From the NCBI GenBank assembly GCA_963721405.1, contig CAVRJA010000003.1:930001-994000 (forward strand): a stretch of 64,000 nt of DNA. Direction: 5' to 3'. The stretch is from JAFNAG01 sp963721405. Lineage in GTDB: Bacteria; Acidobacteriota; UBA6911. Position 1 is the stretch's first letter. Every line of letters begins with the position of its first letter. Shown in pieces: positions 18,103 to 26,512 of the stretch. The notes beneath the pieces are model-generated. The model did no database searches and was not told the origin of the DNA. It saw nothing but the letters and a program-made list of their open reading frames with translations. Made by a program: the position numbers and the translations under genes.

Positions 18103-18138
18103 CCGGAGAGCCCTTGCGGCGGCGTGACGCCGTTCATT
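18103..18138 (+). repeat. 36-bp palindrome-containing intergenic repeat, copy 2
   Basis: Identical to 17855-17890; the following bases (AAAACGGAAAC versus GAAGACAGAAAC) are also similar, so the duplicated unit may extend to about 48 bp. Confidence 0.75.
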
Positions 18139-18191
18139 AAAAACGGAAACCCGATTCTGATTGGCGTGGAGACACGGCGGTTGCCGGGACC

Positions 18192-18450
18192 GCCGGCGTC
18201 TCGCCTAATGCCGCATACTTTTTGCATTTGAGCCGCGGAGCGGCGACAAGATACCCTGGCATGGGATTGAAAGAAAGAGAGCCCTGAAAGGGCGATAGAA
18301 TAATGCATGGTAAATAAAAGCCTTTCGCCCCTGCCAGGGCTCTGTTCTCGTTGGCTCTAACCAGGGGTTCGCTGCGCTCACCCCTGGCTATTTTCTTCCC
18401 GGCCCTCCGGGCCGCGACCAAAAGTATGCGGCATTAGGCGTCTCGCCGGC
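18192..18450. repeat. 259-bp non-coding unit bounded by IS-like inverted repeats
   Basis: The left end (18192-18225, GCCGGCGTCTCGCCTAATGC then CGCATACTTTT) and the right end (18416-18450, its inverted counterpart) match each other and also match, over their outer ~20 bases, the inverted repeats that bound the transposase unit at 18538-20630. The interior contains GC-rich hairpins and no gene. It looks like a miniature element that could be moved by the neighbouring transposase. Confidence 0.55.
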
Positions 18451-18701
18451 ATCCTTCGTGCGATTGCCGAATCGATCGAATTGGGCAGGCGCTCGCCCGC
18501 GGTTTTTGGGACGTGCTTTGCGCGGCGCATTGCTTTTGCCGGCGAGACGCCTAATGCCATTTACTTTTTTGGCGGCGACTCGGCAAGAAGTAAATACGCT
18601 TAGAAACTCGGCCGCGGACAGAAATCCCCCCAGTGCTGTCGATCCCCGTGGGAGGCATCCAAACGTCGAAACTTGCGCGTCGGCTTTGCTCTCTTCCCGG
18701 C

Positions 18702-19139
18702 TCAGCGAGGCTCCCGCGATCTCCATTGGCGCAATATATTGCGGCATTGGCGCGGCTTCAGATTGACCCCCTGCGAACGCAGATAGACGGAGAGCGCGTT
18801 GGCATCCCACCGCTTGGCGTTGAGTCCCGCTTCGGATGGACTCAAGCGCACGGCCCGTAGCGCCTGCGCCAGCTGATCCTTGGTCAGGCGCGACGGCCGG
18901 CCGGGGCGCCGGCCTTCGCGCAGTCCCGGCAAGCTCTTTTCTTGGAAATGGTGAACCCAAAGCTCCACCGCCCTGACCGAGTCGCCCAGCCAATCCGCGA
19001 CCTTGGGAGGGCTCAGGCCCTGGGCGACCAGGAGAACGGCGTGAAGGCGATGATCGTATCGAGATTCCTCCGAGCGCCGGATTTCATCCTGCAAGGTCTC
19101 GGCGGCGGAGTTCGCGTTAGGGATTTTCAGAGAGCGCAT
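18702..19139 (-). CDS. HTH protein resembling the DNA-binding half of IS630-type transposases
   Basis: A 145-residue protein with two helix-turn-helix regions: an N-terminal one (VLLVAQGLSPPKVADWLGDS, then VELWVHHFQEKSLPGLREGRRPGRP) and a second in residues ~85-140. This is the layout of the N-terminal part of IS630/Tc1-mariner transposases (ORFA). No DDE catalytic domain follows in any frame before 18450, so it is either a remnant or an accessory DNA-binding protein of the surrounding unit. It is divergent from the IS4-type transposase with only about 50 bp between them. Confidence 0.7.
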   Translation of the reverse strand: MRSLKIPNANSAAETLQDEIRRSEESRYDHRLHAVLLVAQGLSPPKVADWLGDSVRAVELWVHHFQEKSLPGLREGRRPGRPSRLTKDQLAQALRAVRLSPSEAGLNAKRWDANALSVYLRSQGVNLKPRQCRNILRQWRSREPR

Positions 19140-19189
19140 GAAAAAAGTATAGGCAATTGACAGATTATACGCAATATAATATTGCCGAT

Positions 19190-20584
19190 ATGATAGACTC
19201 TCCGGGCATGAAAATCCTAAAAGTTCAAACGCAGACTCAGCGGCCGCCGGCGCAGAAAACCGTGCCGGTCGAAAGCGTTTTCGAGGTGTATCGGCGCGTG
19301 TTCTATGCCGGATTTTTCGAGCAATTAAGCCGCCAGCTGGGGATCAAGATGGCAAAGAGGATCTTCAACTGGTCCGTTGTAATCTATGGCATGATCTTGC
19401 AGCGGTTGGACGCCAAGGGGACGCTGCATGTAACAGTTTCCCGTCTGGTTCCGTGTCTGAAAGAGTTTTCGGATCACAAGCGAGTCAGGGAAAAGACAGT
19501 TTCGGCCAATCCGGGAGCCTTCAGTAAGGCGCGAGGGAACATGCCGTTGAGTGCTGTGGAGAGAAGCTTCGATCATTTGTTCGAGAGTTTGCATCGCGAG
19601 GCCGAAGGCGCCGCCGAGGGCCATTCCGCCTTTTTGTTGGACGGCTCCACATTGACATTACCGTCCACGCCGGAGCTGTTGCAGGACTATCCTCCGGCCA
19701 GTAACCAGCACGGAGTTTCCCACTGGCCGATCATGCGGGTCCTGGTGGCGCATGATCTCAGAAGCGGCTTGGCCAGCCGGCCGGTCTGGGGCCCGGCGTG
19801 CGGGCCCAACGCGGTGGGAGAACAGGCGCTGGCGGCTCAATTGATGCCCGGATTGCCGGCCGGTTCGGGTATCGTGGCCGACAGCAATTTCGGCACGTTC
19901 GCCACAGCGTACCAGGCTACGAAAGCCGGGCGGCCCGTGGTATTGCGGCTGACCGAAGTGCGGGCACAAGCTTTAGGGGGGCTGGGCTTGAACTGTGGGG
20001 CCGATCAGAAGGTGCTCTGGAAACCCTCACATTGCGACCGTCGGAAACATCCCGATCTGCCTGCCGACGCGCAAGTCAGCGGGCGTTTAATCGTACGACG
20101 CATCGAACAGGATGGCAAACTGGCCAAGCTGTACCTGTTCACCACGTATGAAGACCCGGCCGACGAGATCGTGGCTATCTACGCTCGCCGGTGGAACATC
20201 GAAACCGATTTGCGATCGCTCAAACGGACGGTTCGGCTGCATGCTTTGAGTTCAAAAACGCCCGACATGGCGGCCAAAGAGCTAGTTACAGGCGTGGCCG
20301 CCTACAACCTGGTAATTACCTTCATGGAAGCGGCGGCCCGACAGGCAGGGCTTGAGCCGCGCGAATTGAGCTTCTCTTACGCCCAGGACCACGTCTACAC
20401 GTCTCTCCCGGCGCTGATGACCGCCACGTCTCCCGAGGAAAGCAGGGAGGGGCTGCAACTGCTCCTGCGACAGATCGCATCCTGCAAACTTCCCAAACGC
20501 AAGAAAAGACGCTCATACCCGCGCAAGATCTGGCTGCGTCGCCGTTCTTTTCCAACGTATCCAACCAAGCGCCGGGTCGAGTAA
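19190..20584 (+). CDS. IS4-family transposase
   Basis: A 464-residue DDE transposase. The catalytic residues can be placed: the first Asp in FLLDGSTLTLP, the second in IVADSNFGTFAT, and the Glu in the IS4 signature Y-x2-R-x3-E-x6-K (YARRWNIETDLRSLKRT). The Lys/Arg-rich C-terminus (PKRKKRRSYPRK) is typical of DNA contact. It appears full length, so it may be active. The start is uncertain (TTG 19157, ATG 19190 or ATG 19208); none has a clear Shine-Dalgarno. It lies inside the inverted-repeat unit described separately. Confidence 0.9.
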   Translation: MIDSPGMKILKVQTQTQRPPAQKTVPVESVFEVYRRVFYAGFFEQLSRQLGIKMAKRIFNWSVVIYGMILQRLDAKGTLHVTVSRLVPCLKEFSDHKRVREKTVSANPGAFSKARGNMPLSAVERSFDHLFESLHREAEGAAEGHSAFLLDGSTLTLPSTPELLQDYPPASNQHGVSHWPIMRVLVAHDLRSGLASRPVWGPACGPNAVGEQALAAQLMPGLPAGSGIVADSNFGTFATAYQATKAGRPVVLRLTEVRAQALGGLGLNCGADQKVLWKPSHCDRRKHPDLPADAQVSGRLIVRRIEQDGKLAKLYLFTTYEDPADEIVAIYARRWNIETDLRSLKRTVRLHALSSKTPDMAAKELVTGVAAYNLVITFMEAAARQAGLEPRELSFSYAQDHVYTSLPALMTATSPEESREGLQLLLRQIASCKLPKRKKRRSYPRKIWLRRRSFPTYPTKRRVE

Positions 20585-20685
20585 GATGATCGCCGCCAAA
20601 AAAGTAAATGGCATTAGGCGAGACGCCGGCGCTCCCGAGCGGGAAGGTTCGGGAGAGAGGGGACTATGCAACTAATACACGAAAT

Positions 20686-20738
20686 CCAACACCCAACACC
20701 CAACACCTGACACCCGGCACCCGGCACCCGACACCGGG
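20686..20738 (-). repeat. array of CAACACC-type heptamers, right border of the island
   Basis: Tandem CAACACC / CGGCACC heptamers, the reverse complement of the TTGGGTG/CCGGGTG units at 17755-17815. The array ends about 30 nt before the permease start. Confidence 0.75.
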
Positions 20739-20767
20739 CAACTGACGGAAGCGACAAGGAGATGGGA

Positions 20768-22375
20768 ATGACAACCGGCTTGCACAAGTACAGATGGTTT
20801 GCCATCGGCGACATAAACGGCTTCTTCGGATTGATGTTCGACAACGTGACGGTACTTTCCTTCCTGGCCGGAGTCCTGGTATTCGCGTTCGGCTTCCCGT
20901 CAGATATCGTGTACAACCGCATGTTTCCCGGCACCGCCTTCGGCGTTCTGGTCGGCGATCTGCTGTACACCTGGATGGCGTTTCGCCTGGCGCGACGCAC
21001 GGGGAACGACAAGGTCACTGCGATGCCGCTGGGATTGGACACGCCCTCGACGATCGGACTGGCGCTCGTCGTCCTCGGCCCGGCCTTCGTGTCACTGAAG
21101 GCAGGCGGGATGGAATCCCGCGAAGCGGCGTTGATGACCTGGTACATCGGCATGGCCACGATGATCCTGATGGGCGCGCTGAAGCTCGTGCTTTCATTCT
21201 GCGGCGGCTGGATCCAGAAGGTAGTCCCGCAGGCGGGACTGCTGGGGTCGCTCGCGGGCATCGGATTGGCGCTGATCGGCTTCACTCCCCTGCTGGACAT
21301 TTTCGGCCTGCCCCTGGTGGGCATGGTATCGCTGGGGCTGATCCTGTACAGCCTGGTGGCGAAGGTGAGGCTGCCGTGGAACATCCCCGGAGTCCTTGCG
21401 GCAATCGCCCTTGGAACCGCAGCCTACCACCTGCTCGGTCCGGCGGGGCTGGTGGGGTCCTCCTATGCAGCGCCCACGGCTGAGCTGCATTTCGGTTTTC
21501 CGATGCCGACGTTCGACTTTGTCAAGGGATTCGCCCCGGCGCTGCAATATCTGCCGCTTTCCATCCCGTTTGCGCTGCTCACGGTTGTGGGCGGGATCAA
21601 CGTGACGGAAAGCGCCCGTGTCGCGGGGGACGATTTCAAAACGAGGGATATCCTGCTCACGGAGGCGGTGGCGACGCTGGTGGCCGGTCTGTGCGGCGGC
21701 GTGGCCCAGTCGACGCCCTACATCGGGCAGCCGGCATATAAAGGCATGGGTTCCCGCGCCGGCTACACGCTGCTGACCGGACTCTTCATCGGCCTGGGCG
21801 GCATGCTGGGCTACGTGTCCTTCATCGTCGAGTGGATTCCGCGCGCGGTGCTGGCGCCGATCCTGATCTTCGTCGCGCTCGAAATCATGGCGCAGGCGTT
21901 CATCGCCTGCCCTCTGGCTCATGCCCCCGCGGTGGCGTTCGCTTACTTTCCGACTCTGGCGCGGCTCCTGGCGATTAAGTACAGCAACCCCGCCATCGTC
22001 CCTGCCGATCACTTCCTGCGGCTCATGAACGCGCCCGGAAGGGAGCTTCCCGAGGCATTGGTCACGGTGGCGCTTGGGAACGGTTTCATCCTCACCGCAA
22101 TGCTCTGGGGCGCTTTCCTCGCCGTGCTGATCGACAAGCGCCTTCGGCTGGCATCGCTGTACCTCGTGATTCTCGCAGCCGGCACATTCTTCGGCGTGGT
22201 CCATTCAGCGCTGCCCGAGGGCAACATGTATCTCCCCTGGAACCTGGCAAGCCCGATGCTGCGCATGATCCCTTATCAGTTCACGACGGCCTATCTGGCG
22301 CTCGCCGCCATGATCCTCCTGCTGTCCTTCACAAAAAATAGGAGTCAGGAGTCAGAAGTCAGGAGTCAGGAGTAA
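20768..22375 (+). CDS. NCS2-type (xanthine/uracil/hypoxanthine) permease
   Basis: A 535-residue inner-membrane transporter with at least twelve hydrophobic segments, similar to the purine-permease branch of the NCS2 family. Recognisable stretches include the early DINGFFGLMFDNVTVLSF, the central PFALLTVVGGINVTESARVAGDDF and GVAQSTPYIGQPAYKGMGSRAGYTL, which carry the substrate-site residues in NCS2 proteins. The exact substrate is not predictable. Start at 20768 has AAGGAG 6 nt upstream. The last ten residues (SQESEVRSQE) are encoded by a heptamer array and are probably not part of the ancestral protein. Confidence 0.82.
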   Translation: MTTGLHKYRWFAIGDINGFFGLMFDNVTVLSFLAGVLVFAFGFPSDIVYNRMFPGTAFGVLVGDLLYTWMAFRLARRTGNDKVTAMPLGLDTPSTIGLALVVLGPAFVSLKAGGMESREAALMTWYIGMATMILMGALKLVLSFCGGWIQKVVPQAGLLGSLAGIGLALIGFTPLLDIFGLPLVGMVSLGLILYSLVAKVRLPWNIPGVLAAIALGTAAYHLLGPAGLVGSSYAAPTAELHFGFPMPTFDFVKGFAPALQYLPLSIPFALLTVVGGINVTESARVAGDDFKTRDILLTEAVATLVAGLCGGVAQSTPYIGQPAYKGMGSRAGYTLLTGLFIGLGGMLGYVSFIVEWIPRAVLAPILIFVALEIMAQAFIACPLAHAPAVAFAYFPTLARLLAIKYSNPAIVPADHFLRLMNAPGRELPEALVTVALGNGFILTAMLWGAFLAVLIDKRLRLASLYLVILAAGTFFGVVHSALPEGNMYLPWNLASPMLRMIPYQFTTAYLALAAMILLLSFTKNRSQESEVRSQE

Positions 22376-22579
22376 TGCCAGGCAGCAGCTCGGGCATGGG
22401 CAATCATCGTGCCCTTGCGGGACACTGCTGGGGGAATTGGGCTTAATTATGGCGAAACCTTAGCACTCTTAACCCAACTTACTTTAAGTTCTAAGCCATG
22501 GTCATGCGCTGCTTGAAAGTACTGCAAACTACTCGTGGTGTCTTTCTACTGGCTCCTGACTCCTGGCTCCTGACTCCTC
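22340..22579. repeat. unit bounded by inverted GGAGTCA heptamer arrays
   Basis: GGAGTCA/GAAGTCA heptamers at 22340-22373 face the complementary TGACTCC/TGGCTCC array at 22551-22579. The ~175-bp interior holds no gene. The arrangement (short tandem arrays in opposite orientation around a core) parallels the hexamer elements elsewhere in the window. The left array runs into the 3' end of the permease gene. Confidence 0.7.
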
Positions 22580-22622
22580 TACCTTCCCAAGTGAGTCTGC
22601 CAATCAACCCTGGAATCTGTGG

Positions 22623-23915
22623 CTACTCGTACCGAAGGGCTTCCACGGGATCGAGGCGGGCGGCTTTGACGGCCGGATAAATGCCGAAGATCAGCCCGAC
22701 GGAAACAGAGACCAGGAAAGCCAGCAGGATGGAATTCAGCGTGACGATCGTCGACCATCCGGCCATCACTGCCACCAGCCGCGAAATGCCGAATCCGCAT
22801 CCGATCCCGAGCAGGCCACCGACAAACGATATCAATGTCGCTTCAACGAGGAATTGGCGGAGGACGTCCGAGCGGCGCGCCCCCACGGCCCGGCGTACTC
22901 CGATCTCGTGCGTCCGTTCCAGGATGCTGGCCAGCATGATGTTCATGATGCCGATGCCGCCCACGAGCAGCGAAATGGAAGCGATGGCGACCATGACCAT
23001 TTCGAAGATGCGCTGCGTACGCTTCTGTTCGGCGAGCAATTCAGCGGGAACGACCAGGCTGAAATCGCCGGCATTGCGGTGCGAGGAATTCAGGATGCCG
23101 CGCACGATGCCCGCGACGGTGCTGCTGTCGGCGGTCTTCTCCAGTTGGAGATAGATCCCATCGATCTCGTCGCGCATGAAGCTGCGCGTGTCTTCCAGGC
23201 GAAACGTGACGCTCTCGAGCGGCGCGTATATCAGGTTGTTCAGATCCTGTGTCCTAAGCCCGGAGAGATCGTTCTGCGCCGTGAGCTGGGGGCCGAGGAT
23301 TCCGATCACACGGAACCACTGCTCGTTGCACTTGACATACTGTCCGACGGCGTCCTTCTGCGGGAAGAGATTTGCTTTGGCGCCTTCGCCGAGCACGCAC
23401 ACGGGCGCCGCGCTCTCGTTTTCCGCATCGTCGAAAAAGCGCCCCGCGACCACCCTCAACCCGGCAATGCTCTGGTACTCGGGAGAGACGCCGTAAATGA
23501 CGGGCGTGTCCTGCCGCGGCTTGGGAAGCATGCTGGACGGTGTCACGCGCTTGCGCGCGGTGGAAGCGGTCAGGCCCTCGACGTTGGTGCGGATCACCCG
23601 AAGGTCTTGTCTCGACAGGCCGGGAGAGATCTTCCGGATCCGCTGGAACTCCTGGCTGTCGGTCACCTCCTTGGCCTCGACAATCAGGTTGCGCACGCCG
23701 AGCTGCTCGATGAAAGCCAGGACCTCCTGTTGCGCCCCCGCGCCGATCGACAGCATGGATACGACGGCGGCCACGCCGAAGATCATGCCCAGCATGGTCA
23801 GGAGCGATCGGAGCTTGCGGGCGCCCAGGTTCTGCAAGGCCAGACGGACGTCGGGCAACAGCTGCCGCCTCCGTCCCTTGAGCTTCATTCCGTCGTCTGG
23901 GTGCCGGAGTTTCAT
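22623..23915 (-). CDS. MacB-like ABC transporter permease (FtsX domain)
   Basis: A 430-residue permease with MacB architecture: N-terminal membrane helix (LLTMLGMIFGVAAVVSML), a large periplasmic MacB-PCD domain (residues ~60-290), then three C-terminal helices of the FtsX domain with the conserved ERTHEIGVRRAVGAR loop and a terminal YPAVKAARLDPVEALRYE. It should pair with a MacB/LolD-type ATPase, but none is in this operon. Its start overlaps the preceding adaptor gene by 4 nt. Confidence 0.9.
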   Translation of the reverse strand: MKLRHPDDGMKLKGRRRQLLPDVRLALQNLGARKLRSLLTMLGMIFGVAAVVSMLSIGAGAQQEVLAFIEQLGVRNLIVEAKEVTDSQEFQRIRKISPGLSRQDLRVIRTNVEGLTASTARKRVTPSSMLPKPRQDTPVIYGVSPEYQSIAGLRVVAGRFFDDAENESAAPVCVLGEGAKANLFPQKDAVGQYVKCNEQWFRVIGILGPQLTAQNDLSGLRTQDLNNLIYAPLESVTFRLEDTRSFMRDEIDGIYLQLEKTADSSTVAGIVRGILNSSHRNAGDFSLVVPAELLAEQKRTQRIFEMVMVAIASISLLVGGIGIMNIMLASILERTHEIGVRRAVGARRSDVLRQFLVEATLISFVGGLLGIGCGFGISRLVAVMAGWSTIVTLNSILLAFLVSVSVGLIFGIYPAVKAARLDPVEALRYE

Positions 23916-25234
23916 GGGCGGCCCCCTCCGAAAATCGACGAAAGAATCCCGGATTTTCCGGCACTCTTCCCCTTTTTGAGGTCCGGGTTCACCAACGCAA
24001 CTTCCGTCCCCACATCCAGCCCGTCGATTACGGCACGGCTCTCGGTCAGGTACTTGATTTGAATCGGGCGTGCCTCCCAGTCCGCCGCGCGCTTCACATA
24101 GACGACCGGCTTCCCTTCCCGCTCAAACAACGCCTGGCGCGGCAGGGAAAGCGCATCGTTCAGATTCTTGCTCCGGATCATCACCTGCGCGCTGACACCG
24201 GGGCTCAATATCATTCCCTGTGCATCCATTTCGAAGGAAGCGTCAAACGACCGGGAAGAGCTGACGTCGTCGAAAAACGACACGGCGGCCATGCCGGCCA
24301 GCGATTTCACCTTTCCAACGAACTTTTTCAGCGGCAAAGCATCGACGCGAACCTCAACACTCTGCCCGGAATCAAGGATGCCGCGATCGGTCTCGGTGAC
24401 CTTCGAGAGGATTTCCATCTGTTCCACGCCCATGATCTGAGCGATCATCCGGCCCGGATAGGTCTGATCGCCTTCGCGGAACTCGGGAAGCTCCATGCCG
24501 GTGAAAAAAATCCCGCCGGACGCGTCCCGGTTCTGCCCGAGCGCCACGATTCCACCGATCGGCGCACGAACCACCATGTTGTCGATGTTCTGCTGCGCCG
24601 CCTTGATGGTCATCATGGCGCGGGTCCGCTTTACATTGAGGACGGCCATGTCCGCCTGGTCCGAACTGGCACGCGATTTGAGATCGCGCTCCAGTTGCTC
24701 AAGCTTGCGCCTGGCCTCTTCCAGGTTCAGGATGTTTTTCTGTCCCTCGATCGCTCCCAGAAGCTCATTTCCCTTCACCGTCAACTCGGCGCGGCGCACG
24801 TCGAATTGGGCTCTGAGCAACGACACGTTATCCTGCGCCACACGGACGGCGGCGTCGGCCTTCATCTTCCGGATTTCCTGTTCTGCCTCCTCCAGTTGCG
24901 AACGACTTTGCTCGAGATTGTATTCCTGTTCCGTAGGATCGAACTCGGCGACTACGTCGTCTTTCTTCACGATCGTGCCGGACTTGACGAGATGGATGAT
25001 TTGCAATGCGCTTCCACCCGCCGGGGCGACCAGCATCGCGGCCTGTCCGGGCCGGAGTTCTCCCGTCGTGTACACTTTGAGCTCCACGGGGCCCCGCTGG
25101 ACCCGGACCGTCGGGATGTCCGTCACCGGCTTGCGCAGTCGCACGAGTGCATAATTGGCCGCGATCGCTGCCAGTGCCGCGGCCGCGACGAGCACAATCC
25201 CGAGGGTGAGCCTACCGCGCAGTCCCATAATCAC
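23912..25234 (-). CDS. HlyD/MacA-type periplasmic adaptor subunit (third of three)
   Basis: A 440-residue membrane fusion protein: N-terminal membrane anchor (about residues 9-28), a split lipoyl-like domain (KSGTIVKKDDVVAEFDPTEQ), a long alpha-helical hairpin (residues ~95-210, rich in E, Q, R), and a beta-barrel ending with VVYVKRAADWEARPIQ. Such adaptors bridge an inner-membrane exporter to an outer-membrane channel. It is directly coupled to the MacB-like permease gene and to the upstream adaptor by 4-nt overlaps. Confidence 0.88.
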   Translation of the reverse strand: MIMGLRGRLTLGIVLVAAAALAAIAANYALVRLRKPVTDIPTVRVQRGPVELKVYTTGELRPGQAAMLVAPAGGSALQIIHLVKSGTIVKKDDVVAEFDPTEQEYNLEQSRSQLEEAEQEIRKMKADAAVRVAQDNVSLLRAQFDVRRAELTVKGNELLGAIEGQKNILNLEEARRKLEQLERDLKSRASSDQADMAVLNVKRTRAMMTIKAAQQNIDNMVVRAPIGGIVALGQNRDASGGIFFTGMELPEFREGDQTYPGRMIAQIMGVEQMEILSKVTETDRGILDSGQSVEVRVDALPLKKFVGKVKSLAGMAAVSFFDDVSSSRSFDASFEMDAQGMILSPGVSAQVMIRSKNLNDALSLPRQALFEREGKPVVYVKRAADWEARPIQIKYLTESRAVIDGLDVGTEVALVNPDLKKGKSAGKSGILSSIFGGGRP

Positions 25235-26505
25235 TTTCCCTCTTCGGTTTGAGTCGGATCCTTCAGTGCCACACGCTCCCCGGCGTTCAATCCGCGCACT
25301 ACCAGGACCTGTCCATTTCCGCGTCGTCCCACCTCGATGGCACGCTCCACGAAGCGGTTTCCGGCCAGCACATAGGAAACCGCCCGCCCTCCCTTGTCGA
25401 AGACGGCCTCGGCCGAAACCAGGATCGAATCGGGCAGACGCTCGACGGCGATGCGCGCCGTCGCGCTCATCCCGGGACGCAGCCGCGGATCCGGGTTTTC
25501 CAGGTGAATCGTCAGATCAAAGTTCTTCTTGACCGGCCAGCTGGAATAATCGAGTTGGGCCAACGGGCTGATTTCGTCTACATGCCCCTTGTGCTCCGTG
25601 TCGGGCACGGCGTCCACTCGCAGCGTGGCCGTCTGCTCCGGAGCGAGCCTGCCGCGGTCGGCCTCGGCAACCGGGACTTTCACCTGAATGGTCGATAAAT
25701 CAGGCAACTCGGCGATTTCGGCGCCGGCATAGGTTCGGTCCCCCGCCTTGAATGCCGGCGCGTTGAGGCCGATCCCCGTGCTCGCCCGGAAATTGGGCAG
25801 GAGCGTGATGATACCGTCCACCGGTGCGAACAGCGTGAGCGCCGCCATGTTGCGCTCGGCCAGCTTCAGGTCGGCTTCGGCCTTCTCGCGCTTCTTTTGG
25901 CTGCCGGCCAGGTCCGCGGCCGCGCCGACCCGGTTGGCCCCTTGCTGCGCCTCCACTTCGTGCATCCGCTGCTCGGCTTTGGCCAGCGCCAGTTTGTTCT
26001 TTTCGATCTCGAGAGGAGTGAGGACATCCTGCGCGCCGACATCCAGGCGCGCACGCTGAATGTCGTACTGCGCTTTGACCACATCGGTCCGGCCCTGCTC
26101 GTCGCGGATGCGCTGCTGCGCATTCAGGCGATCGATCTCCGCCTCAGCCTGTTTCAGCGCCGCCCGGCTCTGATCCAGGGTGCGCTGCAGGGTGCTGGGA
26201 TCGAACTGAACCACGACGTCCCCTTTCTTGACGTGGGTGCCGTTCGGACTGACTTTCAGGATCAGCAGGTCGCCGGCGTTGAAGGGCGCGGTGACGACCG
26301 TCGACGACCGGGCCTTGACCTCGCCGCGGAACTCCAGGTAATCGACGAACTCTCCCAGTTTGACCTCGGCCGTGGGGACGTCAGGCGCCTTCCGCCGCCA
26401 GCCCGGCGCCAGGTAGAGGATCCCCGCCGCAGCTGCCGCCAGCACCGCCGTCCACAACCATGCGCGGCGGAATAGAGATTTCTTGCGCGATGCGTTGCCT
26501 TTCAT
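25231..26505 (-). CDS. HlyD/MacA-type periplasmic adaptor subunit (second of three)
   Basis: A 424-residue adaptor protein: positively charged N-terminus, membrane anchor (AWLWTAVLAAAAAGILYLAP), lipoyl half-motif (NGTHVKKGDVVVQFDPSTLQ), helical hairpin and beta-barrel with the family's SAEAVFDKGGRAVSYVL. The start at 26505 is preferred to one 12 codons upstream because it follows GAGGGGG and lies 7 nt past the preceding adaptor's stop. It may form mixed hexamers with its neighbours; that is inference. Confidence 0.87.
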   Translation of the reverse strand: MKGNASRKKSLFRRAWLWTAVLAAAAAGILYLAPGWRRKAPDVPTAEVKLGEFVDYLEFRGEVKARSSTVVTAPFNAGDLLILKVSPNGTHVKKGDVVVQFDPSTLQRTLDQSRAALKQAEAEIDRLNAQQRIRDEQGRTDVVKAQYDIQRARLDVGAQDVLTPLEIEKNKLALAKAEQRMHEVEAQQGANRVGAAADLAGSQKKREKAEADLKLAERNMAALTLFAPVDGIITLLPNFRASTGIGLNAPAFKAGDRTYAGAEIAELPDLSTIQVKVPVAEADRGRLAPEQTATLRVDAVPDTEHKGHVDEISPLAQLDYSSWPVKKNFDLTIHLENPDPRLRPGMSATARIAVERLPDSILVSAEAVFDKGGRAVSYVLAGNRFVERAIEVGRRGNGQVLVVRGLNAGERVALKDPTQTEEGK

Positions 26506-26512
26506 TCCCCCT

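Larger units (their letters stand above)
18538..20630. mobile_element. 2.1-kb inverted-repeat-bounded unit with HTH protein and IS4-type transposase
   Basis: The ends form a 41-bp inverted repeat (18538-18578 and 20590-20630) identical at 38 of 41 positions, the only differences being an AGA/TCT swap inside a small palindrome. The inner part includes CGCCTAATGCCATTTACTTT. Two genes in divergent orientation lie inside, an HTH protein and an IS4-type transposase. Whether the whole 2.1 kb moves as one unit, or the IS landed in a repeat cluster, cannot be settled from one copy. No target duplication was recognised. Confidence 0.6.

Noticed and set aside
18388..18701. Missing DDE half of an IS630 transposase downstream of the HTH gene
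   Set aside because: No frame in this stretch shows DDE motifs; the sequence is repeat-rich and non-coding.
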